NCBI GenBank assembly: GCA_024304875.1
Contig: JAMWZF010000207.1
Coordinates: 1-5,710 of the forward strand
Origin: Paracoccaceae bacterium
Lineage (GTDB): Bacteria > Pseudomonadota > Alphaproteobacteria > Rhodobacterales > Rhodobacteraceae
Reading direction: 5' to 3'
Length of the DNA stretch: 5,710 nt
A program made the position numbers and the translations under genes. The notes below the pieces were generated by a model. It ran no database searches, was not told the origin of the DNA, and saw only the letters and a program-made list of their open reading frames with translations. Of this stretch, positions 1 to 5,710 are shown one piece after another (positions within the stretch are counted from its first letter, which is position 1; each line of letters starts with the position of its first letter).

Positions 1-392
1 CGTGCCGCCGCCTCCGGCCCGTCGTGCATGTCCCGCACCGCCGCCTGCGCCAGCACCCCGCCGCCCACGGCCACCGCCTGCACGAGGCGGGCGGCGAGGA
101 AGACCATGATGGACTGGGCCAGCAGCCCGGCCAGCGACGCAGCCGTGAAGATCGTGAAGAGGCCAAGCACCACCGGCCGCCGCCCCACCCGGTCCGACAA
201 AGGCCCGAGGCCCAGCTGCAGAACCGCCGCCGCCGCCATGTAGCCCGAGATGGCGAGGCCCATGACCGCCTCGCTCACCCCGAACTCCACCTGCATCGCG
301 GGCAGCGCCGGCAGGAACATGTTCAGCGACAGAACCGACAGGGCGGTCATCGCGATCAGGGTGCCGATGTGAGGGGGCGTGCGGGTCATCAT
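1..392 (-). CDS. Bcr/CflA-type multidrug MFS transporter, N-terminal part (3' end beyond left edge)
   Basis: This is the first 130 residues of an inner-membrane proton-driven drug exporter of the major facilitator superfamily (family usually about 400 residues, 12 helices). Visible are hydrophobic segments at about residues 9-31 (rich in Leu/Met, ending FLPALP), 42-62, 74-95 and 97-118. The MFS motif A, GPLSDRVGRRPV, lies at residues 63-74 in the loop between helices 2 and 3. The segment ending VLAQAAVRDM (residues 113-122) resembles the helix-4 end of Bcr/CflA proteins, which favours this subfamily. The start is ATG at 390-392 or the adjacent ATG at 387-389. No earlier start is possible, because an in-frame TAG lies at 423-425 with no start codon between. 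No clear Shine-Dalgarno sequence precedes it. The gene is divergent from the ABC-F gene. Substrate unknown; the specific subfamily is less sure than the MFS call. Confidence 0.88.
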   Translation of the reverse strand, partial: MMTRTPPHIGTLIAMTALSVLSLNMFLPALPAMQVEFGVSEAVMGLAISGYMAAAAVLQLGLGPLSDRVGRRPVVLGLFTIFTAASLAGLLAQSIMVFLAARLVQAVAVGGGVLAQAAVRDMHDGPEAAA

Positions 393-435
393 CGCTGCGC
401 TAGCATGCGGCCTGCGCCTCTGCTAGAGCGCCGCC
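393..435. promoter_or_regulatory. 43-bp divergent spacer between exporter and ABC-F genes
   Basis: Both flanking genes start here and point away from each other, so at least one promoter should lie here or inside the opposite gene. The spacer holds the palindromes GCTAGC (399-404) and GCATGC (403-408), which overlap by two bases, and a CTAG at 423-426. That CTAG gives an in-frame stop upstream of each gene: TAG 424-426 for the ABC-F frame and, on the minus strand, TAG 425-423 for the exporter frame. I see no convincing -35/-10 pair and no Shine-Dalgarno sequence for either start. The promoter role is inferred from gene orientation only. Confidence 0.4.
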
Positions 436-2280
436 ATGCTGCGCCTGCACGACATATCCTACTCGGTCGAGGGCCGTCCCCTGATCGACCACGCCTCGGC
501 CGTGATCCCCACCGGGCACAAGGTCGGCGTGGTCGGCCGCAACGGCACCGGCAAGACCACCCTGTTTCGCCTGATCCGGGGCGAACTGACGCTCGAGTCG
601 GGCTACATCGAGCTGCCCAAGGGCGCCCGCATCGGCGGCGTCGCACAGGAGGTGCCGGGCAACGAGGTATCGCTCATCGACACGGTGCTGGCCGCCGACA
701 CCGAGCGCGCCGCGCTGATGGCCGAGGAGGCGACCGACCCCGCCCGCATCGCCGAGATCCAGACCCGGCTGGCCGACATCGACGCCTGGTCCGCCGAGGC
801 GCGGGCGGCGACGATCCTGCGCGGCCTCGGGTTCGAGCCGGACGAACAGCTGATGCCCTGCTCGGCCTTCTCCGGCGGCTGGCGGATGCGCGTCGCCCTC
901 GCGGCGGTGCTCTTCTCCGCCCCCGACCTCCTGCTGCTGGACGAGCCGACCAACTACCTCGACCTCGAAGGTGCGCTCTGGCTGGAGAACTACCTCGCCC
1001 GCTACCCGCACACCGTCCTGATCGTCTCCCACGACCGGGGCCTGCTCAACCGCGCGGTCGGCGGCATCCTCCACCTCGAGGACCGCAAGCTCACATACTA
1101 CGGCACGCCCTACGACAAGTTCGCAGAGCAGCGCGCCGCCCGCATCGCCCAGGCCGAGGCCGAGAACGCCAAGGCGAAGGATCGGATCGCGCACCTCCAA
1201 AGCTTCGTCGACCGCTTCCGCGCCAAGGCGTCGAAGGCCGTTCAGGCCCAGTCCCGCCTGAAGATGATCGAGCGGATCAAGCTGACCTCCACCCCGCAGG
1301 AGGCCGCCCTGCGCGCCTTCACCTTCCCCGAGCCGGAAGAGCTCTCGCCCCCCATCGTGAACATGGACGGCGCGGCGGTGGGCTACACGGACACCCCCGT
1401 GCTCGACCGGCTGACCCTGCGCATCGACCAGGACGACCGCATCGCGCTTCTCGGCCGAAACGGCGAAGGCAAGTCGACCCTGTCGAAACTGCTGGCGCAG
1501 AAGCTGGAGCCGATGAAGGGCCGGGTGGAGCGGACGAACAAGCTGCGCATCGGCTATTTCGCCCAGCACCAGGTGGACGAGTTGCGCGTGGAGGAGACGC
1601 CGCTCGATCACCTCCGCCGGATGAAACCGGACGAGGCGCCGGGCCGGCACCGCGCCCGGCTGGCGGGCTTCGGGCTTCAGGCGGCGCAGGCGGAAACCGA
1701 GGTCGGCCGCCTCTCGGGCGGGCAGAAGGCGCGGCTGTCGCTGCTGCTCGCCACGCTCGAGGCGCCGCATATCCTGATCCTCGACGAGCCGACCAACCAC
1801 CTCGACATCGAGAGCCGCGAGGCGCTGGTCGAGGCGCTGACGGCCTACACCGGCGCGGTGATCCTCGTCAGCCACGACATGCACCTGTTGTCGCTGGTGG
1901 CCGACCGGCTCTGGCTGGTCAAGGACGGGCGGGTGACGCCCTACGATGGCGACCTGGAGGACTACCGAAAGATGCTCCTGGGGCAGGACCAGTCCTCCAA
2001 GCCTCAGAAACCGAAGGGAAAACCCAGGCGCGCCAGCCACGGCGAGATCCAGGCCCTCAGGTCGGAAGTCCGCAAGAGCGAGGCCCGCGTGACCAAGATC
2101 GAGGAGATGCGCGAGAAGCTGGCGAAGAAGCTGGCCGACCCCGCGCTCTACGAGGACGGCCGCGCCGGGGAACTGGCGACCTGGAACAAGAAATACGCCG
2201 AGGTGATGGAGGGGCTGGAGCGGGCCGAGGCGCTCTGGGTTTCGGCGCAGGAAAAGCTCGACAGGGCCGAGGCGGGATGA
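436..2280 (+). CDS. ABC-F family ATPase, YheS-like (ribosome-associated)
   Basis: This 614-residue soluble protein has two ABC ATPase domains and no membrane segment, the ABC-F plan. Domain 1: Walker A GRNGTGKTT at 34-42, signature FSGGW at 145-149, Walker B with DEPTNYLD from D169 (catalytic E170), switch His199. Domain 2: Walker A GRNGEGKST at 340-348, signature LSGGQ at 426-430, DEPTNHLD from D450 (E451), switch His480. The charged helical linker, about 225-285, includes FVDRFRAKASKA from F257; this stretch and FSGGWRMR closely match what I recall of Escherichia coli YheS. In ABC-F proteins the linker reaches toward the ribosomal P-site tRNA. Residues from about 516 form a Lys/Arg/Glu-rich tail, probably a coiled coil. 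All catalytic motifs are intact. ATG 436 is the earliest possible start, because an in-frame TAG lies at 424-426; no Shine-Dalgarno sequence is seen. It overlaps the next gene by 4 bases. Likely role: rescue or tuning of stalled ribosomes; an antibiotic-resistance role is possible but not indicated. Confidence 0.95.
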   Translation: MLRLHDISYSVEGRPLIDHASAVIPTGHKVGVVGRNGTGKTTLFRLIRGELTLESGYIELPKGARIGGVAQEVPGNEVSLIDTVLAADTERAALMAEEATDPARIAEIQTRLADIDAWSAEARAATILRGLGFEPDEQLMPCSAFSGGWRMRVALAAVLFSAPDLLLLDEPTNYLDLEGALWLENYLARYPHTVLIVSHDRGLLNRAVGGILHLEDRKLTYYGTPYDKFAEQRAARIAQAEAENAKAKDRIAHLQSFVDRFRAKASKAVQAQSRLKMIERIKLTSTPQEAALRAFTFPEPEELSPPIVNMDGAAVGYTDTPVLDRLTLRIDQDDRIALLGRNGEGKSTLSKLLAQKLEPMKGRVERTNKLRIGYFAQHQVDELRVEETPLDHLRRMKPDEAPGRHRARLAGFGLQAAQAETEVGRLSGGQKARLSLLLATLEAPHILILDEPTNHLDIESREALVEALTAYTGAVILVSHDMHLLSLVADRLWLVKDGRVTPYDGDLEDYRKMLLGQDQSSKPQKPKGKPRRASHGEIQALRSEVRKSEARVTKIEEMREKLAKKLADPALYEDGRAGELATWNKKYAEVMEGLERAEALWVSAQEKLDRAEAG

Positions 2281-2768
2281 CCGGGGTGGCGATCCGCGAG
2301 GCCGAGGCGACGGACTGGCCCGCGCTCTGGCCCATCGTCCGGGACGTCCTGCGCGCCGCCGACACCTACACCATGCCGCCCGACATGGCCGAAGCCGAGG
2401 CCCGCGCCTGGTGGTTCCCCGGCGCGCCGGACGGCACCCGGGTGGCGGTGGCGGAGGGCACGGTCCTCGGCACCTCCCACCTGTCGGCCAACCGGCAGGG
2501 CCCCGGCGACCACGTGATGAACGCCAGCTACATGGTCGCCGCCGCCGCGCGGGGCAAGGGCGTCGGGCGGGCGCTGGTGGAAGATTCGCTTAACTGGGGC
2601 CGGGCGCAGGGGTTCAGGGCCGTGGTCTTCAACGCGGTGACCGAGGTGAATCCGGCCATCCCGCTTTACCAGTCCTTCGGGTTTCGAATCGTCGGCACCG
2701 TCCCCGGCACCTTTCGTCACCCCGAGCACGGCGACATCGCGCTGCATGTCATGCATAAGGTGCTGTGA
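2277..2768 (+). CDS. GNAT family N-acetyltransferase
   Basis: This cytoplasmic 163-residue enzyme should transfer acetyl from acetyl-CoA to an amine of unknown identity. The acetyl-CoA pyrophosphate-binding motif A is intact: R92-G-K-G-V-G97 after strand YMVAAAA (85-91). Motif B follows as N125-P-A-I-P-L-Y131 and G135-F136. The end, GTVPGTFRHPEHG followed by HVMHKVL, resembles a bacterial GNAT group with a G-T-x-P-x-x-F-R-H-P pattern, related to small-molecule and amino-acid acetyltransferases. That is recollection, so I do not name a substrate. The ATG at 2277-2279 overlaps the ABC-F stop (ATGA), and GAGG at 2269-2272 is a close-set ribosome binding site, so translation is probably coupled. 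The same frame stays open far upstream through the ABC-F gene, but that part has no GNAT character (low-complexity Arg/Pro/Gly translation) and is a high-GC artefact. Confidence 0.9.
   Translation: MTGVAIREAEATDWPALWPIVRDVLRAADTYTMPPDMAEAEARAWWFPGAPDGTRVAVAEGTVLGTSHLSANRQGPGDHVMNASYMVAAAARGKGVGRALVEDSLNWGRAQGFRAVVFNAVTEVNPAIPLYQSFGFRIVGTVPGTFRHPEHGDIALHVMHKVL
2757..2760 (+). promoter_or_regulatory. Shine-Dalgarno AAGG that fixes the marC-family start
   Basis: AAGG lies inside the last codons of the acetyltransferase gene, 7 nt before ATG 2768. A GTG at 2765-2767 is also in frame but would be only 4 nt from this site, so the ATG is preferred. Confidence 0.55.
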
Positions 2769-3388
2769 TGGACTGGCCCGCCCTCATCACCGCCTTCACG
2801 ACGCTCTTCGTGATCATCGACCCCATCGGCCTGACCCCGATCTTCGTCGCCCTGACGGCGGGCATGACCACGCAGAAGCGCCGGGCGCTGGCGATCCGGG
2901 CCTGCATCATCGCGACGCTGATCCTGCTCGCCTTCACCCTCGGCGGCGAGGCGCTGCTGGAGGCCATCGGCATCTCCATGCCCGCCTTCCGCATCGCGGG
3001 CGGGGTCCTTCTCTTCCTGACCGCCCTCGACATGTTGTTCGAACGGCGCACCCGCCGGCGGGAGGACACGGCGGAGGACGAGGACCACACCGACGACCCC
3101 TCGGTCTTTCCCCTCGCCATCCCGCTGATTTCCGGCCCCGGCGCCATCGCGACGATGATCCTGCTGACGGGCAACACGGACGGCACGCCCGAGTTCCTGG
3201 CCATCATCGGTGTCATGCTGTCTGTGATCCTCGTGGTCTTCCTCTTCTTCCTCGCCGCCCCGCCGATCGAGCGGGCGCTGGGGCGGACGGGCATCGTGGT
3301 GGTCACCCGGCTTCTCGGCATGCTGCTGGCCGCTTTGGCGGTGCAGTTCATCCTCGACGGTCTTCGCTCTTTCGGTTTCGCCGCCTAG
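2768..3388 (+). CDS. MarC family integral membrane protein
   Basis: This 206-residue, six-helix inner-membrane protein belongs to the MarC family (formerly UPF0056), whose usual length is about 200-220 residues. Family hallmarks seen are FVIIDPIGLTPIF in helix 1 (D18-P19-I20-G21) and FPLAIPLISGPGAIATM at 114-130, the second conserved Pro/Gly-rich helix. Predicted helices lie at about 5-28, 43-66, 72-91, 113-135, 143-165 and 178-200. The third is followed by a strongly charged loop (about 92-111), with basic ERRTRRR then acidic EDTAEDEDHTDD. The gene starts at ATG 2768, sharing one base with the preceding stop (TGATG). The molecular function of the family is unknown. The name comes from the E. 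coli mar locus, but a role in multiple antibiotic resistance was later not supported, so the name should not be read as function. Confidence 0.93.
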   Translation: MDWPALITAFTTLFVIIDPIGLTPIFVALTAGMTTQKRRALAIRACIIATLILLAFTLGGEALLEAIGISMPAFRIAGGVLLFLTALDMLFERRTRRREDTAEDEDHTDDPSVFPLAIPLISGPGAIATMILLTGNTDGTPEFLAIIGVMLSVILVVFLFFLAAPPIERALGRTGIVVVTRLLGMLLAALAVQFILDGLRSFGFAA

Positions 3389-3404
3389 GCCCCATATCTT
3401 GGGC

Positions 3405-3983
3405 ATGACCGGAGACCAGATCGCCCAGATTGCCTACCTTGGCCTGCTCGGAGCCGCCCTTGCCGGGTGGTTTTTCACCCAGAACACCCAGAAGCTCGGC
3501 AAGACGCTGCAGCAGGCCGCGGCCTGGACGCTGATCTTCGTCGGCGCCATCGCCGTGGCCGGCCTCTGGCAGGACATCCGCCGCGACCTGAGCCCGCGCC
3601 AGTCGGTCCTGTCCGAGGGGCGGATCGCGGTGCCGCAGAGCTTCGACGGGCATTACTACCTGACGCTGGAGCTGAACGGGGTTCCGGTGGAGTTCGTCGT
3701 GGACACCGGCGCCTCCGAGATGGTGCTGACCCGCGAGGATGCGCAGGCCGCCGGGATCGACACCGCCGGGCTGGACTTCATCGGCACCGCCCTGACGGCG
3801 AACGGCCAGGTGCGCACCGCGCCGGTCTGGCTCGAGGAAGTGCGCCTCGGCCAGATGGTCGACCGGGACGTGCGGGCGGTGGTGAACGACGGGGACCTCT
3901 TCGGATCGCTGCTCGGGATGGGCTACCTGCGCCGGTTCGAGAGCATCGAGATACGGAACGAAGAGCTGATCCTGACGCGGTGA
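3405..3983 (+). CDS. Membrane-anchored retropepsin-like aspartic protease (clan AA, TIGR02281-like)
   Basis: This 192-residue protein has two N-terminal hydrophobic segments (about 8-24 and 38-55) joined by a short polar hairpin (QNTQKLGKTLQ), then a linker rich in Arg/Ser, then one retropepsin fold. The catalytic motif is VVDTGASEMVL with Asp100-Thr-Gly-Ala-Ser104, preceded by the strand HYYLTLELNGVPV. The second hallmark, hydrophobic-hydrophobic-Gly, is L169-L170-G171-M-G-Y-L. A single catalytic Asp means that, like retroviral proteases, it would need to dimerise. With both ends of the hairpin on one side, the catalytic domain could lie in the periplasm, as in related alphaproteobacterial proteins; this is inferred. 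It starts 16 nt after the marC-family stop and is probably in the same operon. ATG 3405 is chosen; a TTG at 3399 is also in frame, and neither has a clear Shine-Dalgarno sequence. Its substrate is unknown. Confidence 0.88.
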   Translation: MTGDQIAQIAYLGLLGAALAGWFFTQNTQKLGKTLQQAAAWTLIFVGAIAVAGLWQDIRRDLSPRQSVLSEGRIAVPQSFDGHYYLTLELNGVPVEFVVDTGASEMVLTREDAQAAGIDTAGLDFIGTALTANGQVRTAPVWLEEVRLGQMVDRDVRAVVNDGDLFGSLLGMGYLRRFESIEIRNEELILTR

Positions 3984-3987
3984 CCGG

Positions 3988-4016
3988 CCTTATCCGCGGG
4001 CACCCTTATCCGCGGG
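3988..4016. repeat. 13-bp direct repeat CCTTATCCGCGGG, two copies
   Basis: Identical copies lie at 3988-4000 and 4004-4016, separated by CAC, so the period is 16 bp. They begin 4 bases after the protease stop codon, in the 81-bp spacer between two convergent genes. The second copy forms the left arm and core of a near-palindrome (next entry). Function is unknown; possibilities are a protein-binding site or a chance duplication. Confidence 0.8.
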
Positions 4017-4021
4017 TAAGG
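4004..4021. terminator. 18-bp near-palindrome CCTTATCCGCGGGTAAGG in convergent spacer; possible terminator hairpin
   Basis: Eight of the nine symmetric pairs match, with one T/G pair (4009 with 4016) that can form a wobble in plus-strand RNA. As RNA it could fold into a stem of about 7 pairs closing a 4-base loop. It is followed on the plus strand by the AT-rich stretch 4021-4040 (GTATTGATAAATAGTTAATT) and not by a run of T, so it is a weak candidate for an intrinsic terminator. The rest of the spacer holds another short stem, GCCACCGGCGGC at 4048-4059, facing the holC end. Position between two convergent gene ends supports a termination role; the sequence alone does not prove it. A palindromic protein-binding site is the alternative. 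Confidence 0.4.
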
Positions 4022-4064
4022 TATTGATAAATAGTTAATTCCTTCGGGCCACCGGCGGCAGGCT

Positions 4065-4526
4065 TCAGCCGGTCTCGGCCTTCATCTCCCACTTGCCGCC
4101 TTCCTGGCTCCAGTACTTCGCGGCGCAGCCGGCGCCCGACATTGCCTTCCACTGGCTGCGGGCGTGCGACACGGCCTGGTCGTCGTGCCCGTCGAAGAGG
4201 ATGAAGACCCTCTCCAGCGCCGCAGCCTCGCCGGGGTCCACCTCGGCCCCGCCGACGCTCATCAGCGCCGTCGTCCCCGCGCTCCCCTGCCCCGGCACGG
4301 TCAGCAGGACCGGCTGAAGCGCGTCGTGTTCTCCTCCGGCCCGCCCGTGCGGCAGGAACCCCTCCTCCGGCCCCAGCCAGAGCTGCTGGTCCAGCCGGTC
4401 GGCGGCATCGGCATCGGGGCAGCGCAGCTCCACCCGCCAGCCCTGCTCCAGCGAGCGGGCGAGGAGGACGCGCGCCGTGTTCTCGGCGCTGTCCCGCGTC
4501 AGGTGGTAGAAGTAGACCGCCCCCAA
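4065..4526 (-). CDS. holC: DNA polymerase III chi subunit HolC (TTG start)
   Basis: This 153-residue protein is an accessory subunit of the DNA polymerase III clamp loader. In E. coli, chi pairs with psi (HolD) and contacts single-stranded DNA-binding protein. The N-terminus GAVYFYHLTRDS, the middle LWLGPEEGFLPHGRAG, the strand RVFILFDGHD and the Lys/Trp-rich end (AAKYWSQEGGKWEMK) are typical of alphaproteobacterial HolC. I choose TTG at 4526-4524 because conserved sequence begins directly after it and GAAGG sits 8 nt upstream. The only ATG in frame upstream (4592-4590) would add 22 residues of low-complexity sequence that overlap pepA by 62 bases. The gene begins 4 nt after the pepA stop (TGA, CGGT, TTG), so translation is probably coupled. 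pepA-holC order is common in proteobacteria. No holD is visible. Confidence 0.92.
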   Translation of the reverse strand: MGAVYFYHLTRDSAENTARVLLARSLEQGWRVELRCPDADAADRLDQQLWLGPEEGFLPHGRAGGEHDALQPVLLTVPGQGSAGTTALMSVGGAEVDPGEAAALERVFILFDGHDDQAVSHARSQWKAMSGAGCAAKYWSQEGGKWEMKAETG

Positions 4527-4530
4527 ACCG

Positions 4531-5710
4531 TCAGCCTTCGAAGCGGTCCCGGACCAGCCGGTCGAGGGCCATGACGCCCCAGCCGGTCGCACCCTTGGGG
4601 GCCAGGTCGGTGCCTGTGGAGGACGAGGCGACGCCCGCGATGTCGATATGGCACCAGGGCGTGCCCTCCTTCACGAAGCGGCCGAGGAACTGGGCCGCGG
4701 TGATCGCGCCGCCCCAGCGGGGGCCGACGTTCTTCATGTCGGCGACCCGGCTCTCCAGCAGCTTGTCGTAGGCCGCGCCCATCGGCATCCGCCAGGCGCC
4801 CTCGCCCTCCGCCCCGGCGGCCTTGAGCAGGGCGCCGCAGAAGTCGTCGTCGTTCGAGAAGACGCCCGCGTTCTCGTGCCCCAGCGCCACGACCATCGCG
4901 CCGGTCAGGGTGGCGAGGTCGACGATGGCGGCGGGCTTGTAGGCCTCCTGCGCGTGCCAGAGCACGTCGGCCAGCACCAGCCGCCCCTCGGCGTCGGTGT
5001 TGATGACCTCGACGGTGTCGCCCTTCATGGAGCGCACCACGTCGCCGGGGCGCTGGGCGCGGCCGTCGGGCATGTTCTCGACCAGGCCGACGAGGCCGAC
5101 GACGTTCGCCCTGGCCTTCCGGAGCGCAAGCGTGCGCATGACGCCCGAGACGACGCCCGCGCCGCCCATGTCCATCGTCATGTCCTCCATGCCGGCGGCG
5201 GGCTTGATCGAGATGCCGCCGGTGTCGAAGACGACGCCCTTGCCGACGAGGGCCAGGGGGGCGGCCTCTCCGCCGCCCTTCCATTCCATCACCACGACCT
5301 TGGAGGGCGACTCGGACCCCATGCCCACGGCGAGGAGGGTCCGCATCCCCAGCCTTTCCAGCTCGTCCTCCTCGAGGATGGTGACCTCGAGGCCAAGCTC
5401 CTGCATCGCGGCGAGGCGGGCGGCGAAGTCGGTGGTGGTCAGCACGTTGGCGGGCGCGTTCACAAGGTCGCGGGTGAAGAAGATGCCCTCGGCAAGCGCG
5501 GCCATCGGCGCGGCCTCGGCGGCGACGGCCTCGGGGTCGTTGCACATCAGGGTGACCGGCGCGCGCTCGGCCGCCTCGGCGGTCTTGTGATCGGTGAAAT
5601 CGTAGTCCCGCAGGGCGAGGCCGAGACCGAGATCGGCAGCGCGGGTGTGAAAGCCGGTCAGGACCGTGAGCGGTCCCTTGCCGCGCCGGGACGCGATGGC
5701 GGCGCCGGCC
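4531..5710 (-). CDS. pepA: Leucyl aminopeptidase (cytosol aminopeptidase, M17), N-terminus beyond right edge
   Basis: The reading frame stays open from the TGA at 4533-4531 to the window edge, giving 392 residues. The family is about 480-500 residues, so roughly 100 N-terminal residues are missing. M17 enzymes are cytosolic hexamers that use two metal ions to remove N-terminal residues from peptides. The whole catalytic domain is present: GKGVVFDTGGISIK (metal-ligand Lys coded at 5239-5241, Asp at 5224-5226, active-site Lys at 5203-5205), the Asp of MDMGG at 5170-5172, and NTDAEGR at 5001-4981 with the last Asp and Glu ligands and the catalytic Arg. These match E. coli PepA K282, D287, K294, D305, D364, E366 and R368. 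The conserved RDLVNAPAN segment lies near 5450-5475. An internal ATG at 5547 is not the start, because typical M17 sequence (VLTGFHTRAADLGLGLALRDYDF) continues upstream of it. The gene leads into holC. Confidence 0.96.
   Translation of the reverse strand, partial: AGAAIASRRGKGPLTVLTGFHTRAADLGLGLALRDYDFTDHKTAEAAERAPVTLMCNDPEAVAAEAAPMAALAEGIFFTRDLVNAPANVLTTTDFAARLAAMQELGLEVTILEEDELERLGMRTLLAVGMGSESPSKVVVMEWKGGGEAAPLALVGKGVVFDTGGISIKPAAGMEDMTMDMGGAGVVSGVMRTLALRKARANVVGLVGLVENMPDGRAQRPGDVVRSMKGDTVEVINTDAEGRLVLADVLWHAQEAYKPAAIVDLATLTGAMVVALGHENAGVFSNDDDFCGALLKAAGAEGEGAWRMPMGAAYDKLLESRVADMKNVGPRWGGAITAAQFLGRFVKEGTPWCHIDIAGVASSSTGTDLAPKGATGWGVMALDRLVRDRFEG
4535..4539 (-). promoter_or_regulatory. Shine-Dalgarno GAAGG that decides the holC TTG start
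   Basis: On the minus strand GAAGG lies within the last codons of pepA, with 8 nt between it and TTG 4526-4524, which is ideal spacing. No comparable site fits the upstream ATG at 4592. Confidence 0.6.

Noticed and set aside
400..2040. 546-codon open frame on the minus strand, antisense to the ABC-F gene
   Set aside because: The sense strand carries every ABC-F motif in order. The antisense product has no recognisable domain and is typical of a GC-rich mirror frame.
24..2276. Very long upstream extension of the acetyltransferase frame (open from 24)
   Set aside because: It crosses the exporter and ABC-F genes in another frame and translates to Arg/Pro/Gly/His-rich low-complexity sequence. 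High GC suppresses stop codons; only the part from 2277 has GNAT motifs.
2148..3406. Minus-strand open frames opposite the acetyltransferase and MarC genes
   Set aside because: Both sense genes have clear family motifs and overlapping starts and stops. The antisense frames are biased shadows with no domain.
4052..4072. CCGGC/GCCGG inverted repeat spanning the holC stop as a holC terminator
   Set aside because: The stem is only 5 pairs with an 11-base loop and no T-run follows, so it does not stand out from chance in GC-rich DNA.
4164..4574. Plus-strand open frame opposite holC
   Set aside because: HolC hallmarks lie on the minus strand; this frame has no recognisable features.
4499..5545. 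348-codon minus-strand open frame overlapping pepA in another frame
   Set aside because: The translation is Arg/Gly/His-rich without family features, whereas the pepA frame contains all catalytic residues.

Overview
The window is very GC-rich, almost gap-free bacterial DNA. The codon use (strong G/C third positions), the gene families and the gene order (pepA-holC together; a YheS-type ABC-F gene; a membrane-anchored retropepsin-like protease) suggest an alphaproteobacterium, most likely Rhodobacterales/Rhodobacteraceae. That lineage is inferred from protein resemblance, not from a search.

Layout: (i) 1-392, minus strand: the N-terminal 130 residues of a Bcr/CflA-type drug-efflux MFS transporter that runs off the left edge. 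(ii) 393-435: a 43-bp divergent spacer. (iii) 436-3983, plus strand: a tight run of four genes: a two-domain ABC-F ATPase of YheS type, a GNAT acetyltransferase (4-base ATGA overlap), a MarC-family membrane protein (1-base TGATG overlap) and, 16 nt further on, a retropepsin-like aspartic protease with two N-terminal membrane segments. (iv) 3984-4064: an 81-bp convergent spacer with a 13-bp direct repeat, an 18-bp near-palindrome and an AT-rich patch. (v) 4065-5710, minus strand: leucyl aminopeptidase pepA (N-terminus off the right edge) followed by holC, the chi subunit of DNA polymerase III, which probably starts at a TTG codon 4 nt after the pepA stop.

How the genes fit together: the plus-strand genes look like one translationally coupled operon. 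The ABC-F protein should act on ribosomes, the GNAT enzyme on an unknown small molecule or protein, and MarC and the protease in the inner membrane. No shared pathway is evident. The pepA-holC pair is a widespread proteobacterial arrangement of a housekeeping peptidase and a replisome clamp-loader accessory subunit.

I see no tRNA, rRNA, CRISPR, insertion sequence, phage gene or defence system, and no convincing new system. The items most worth a second look are the repeat/palindrome in the convergent spacer, the membrane-tethered retropepsin next to marC, and the starts without a Shine-Dalgarno sequence in the compact divergent spacer.
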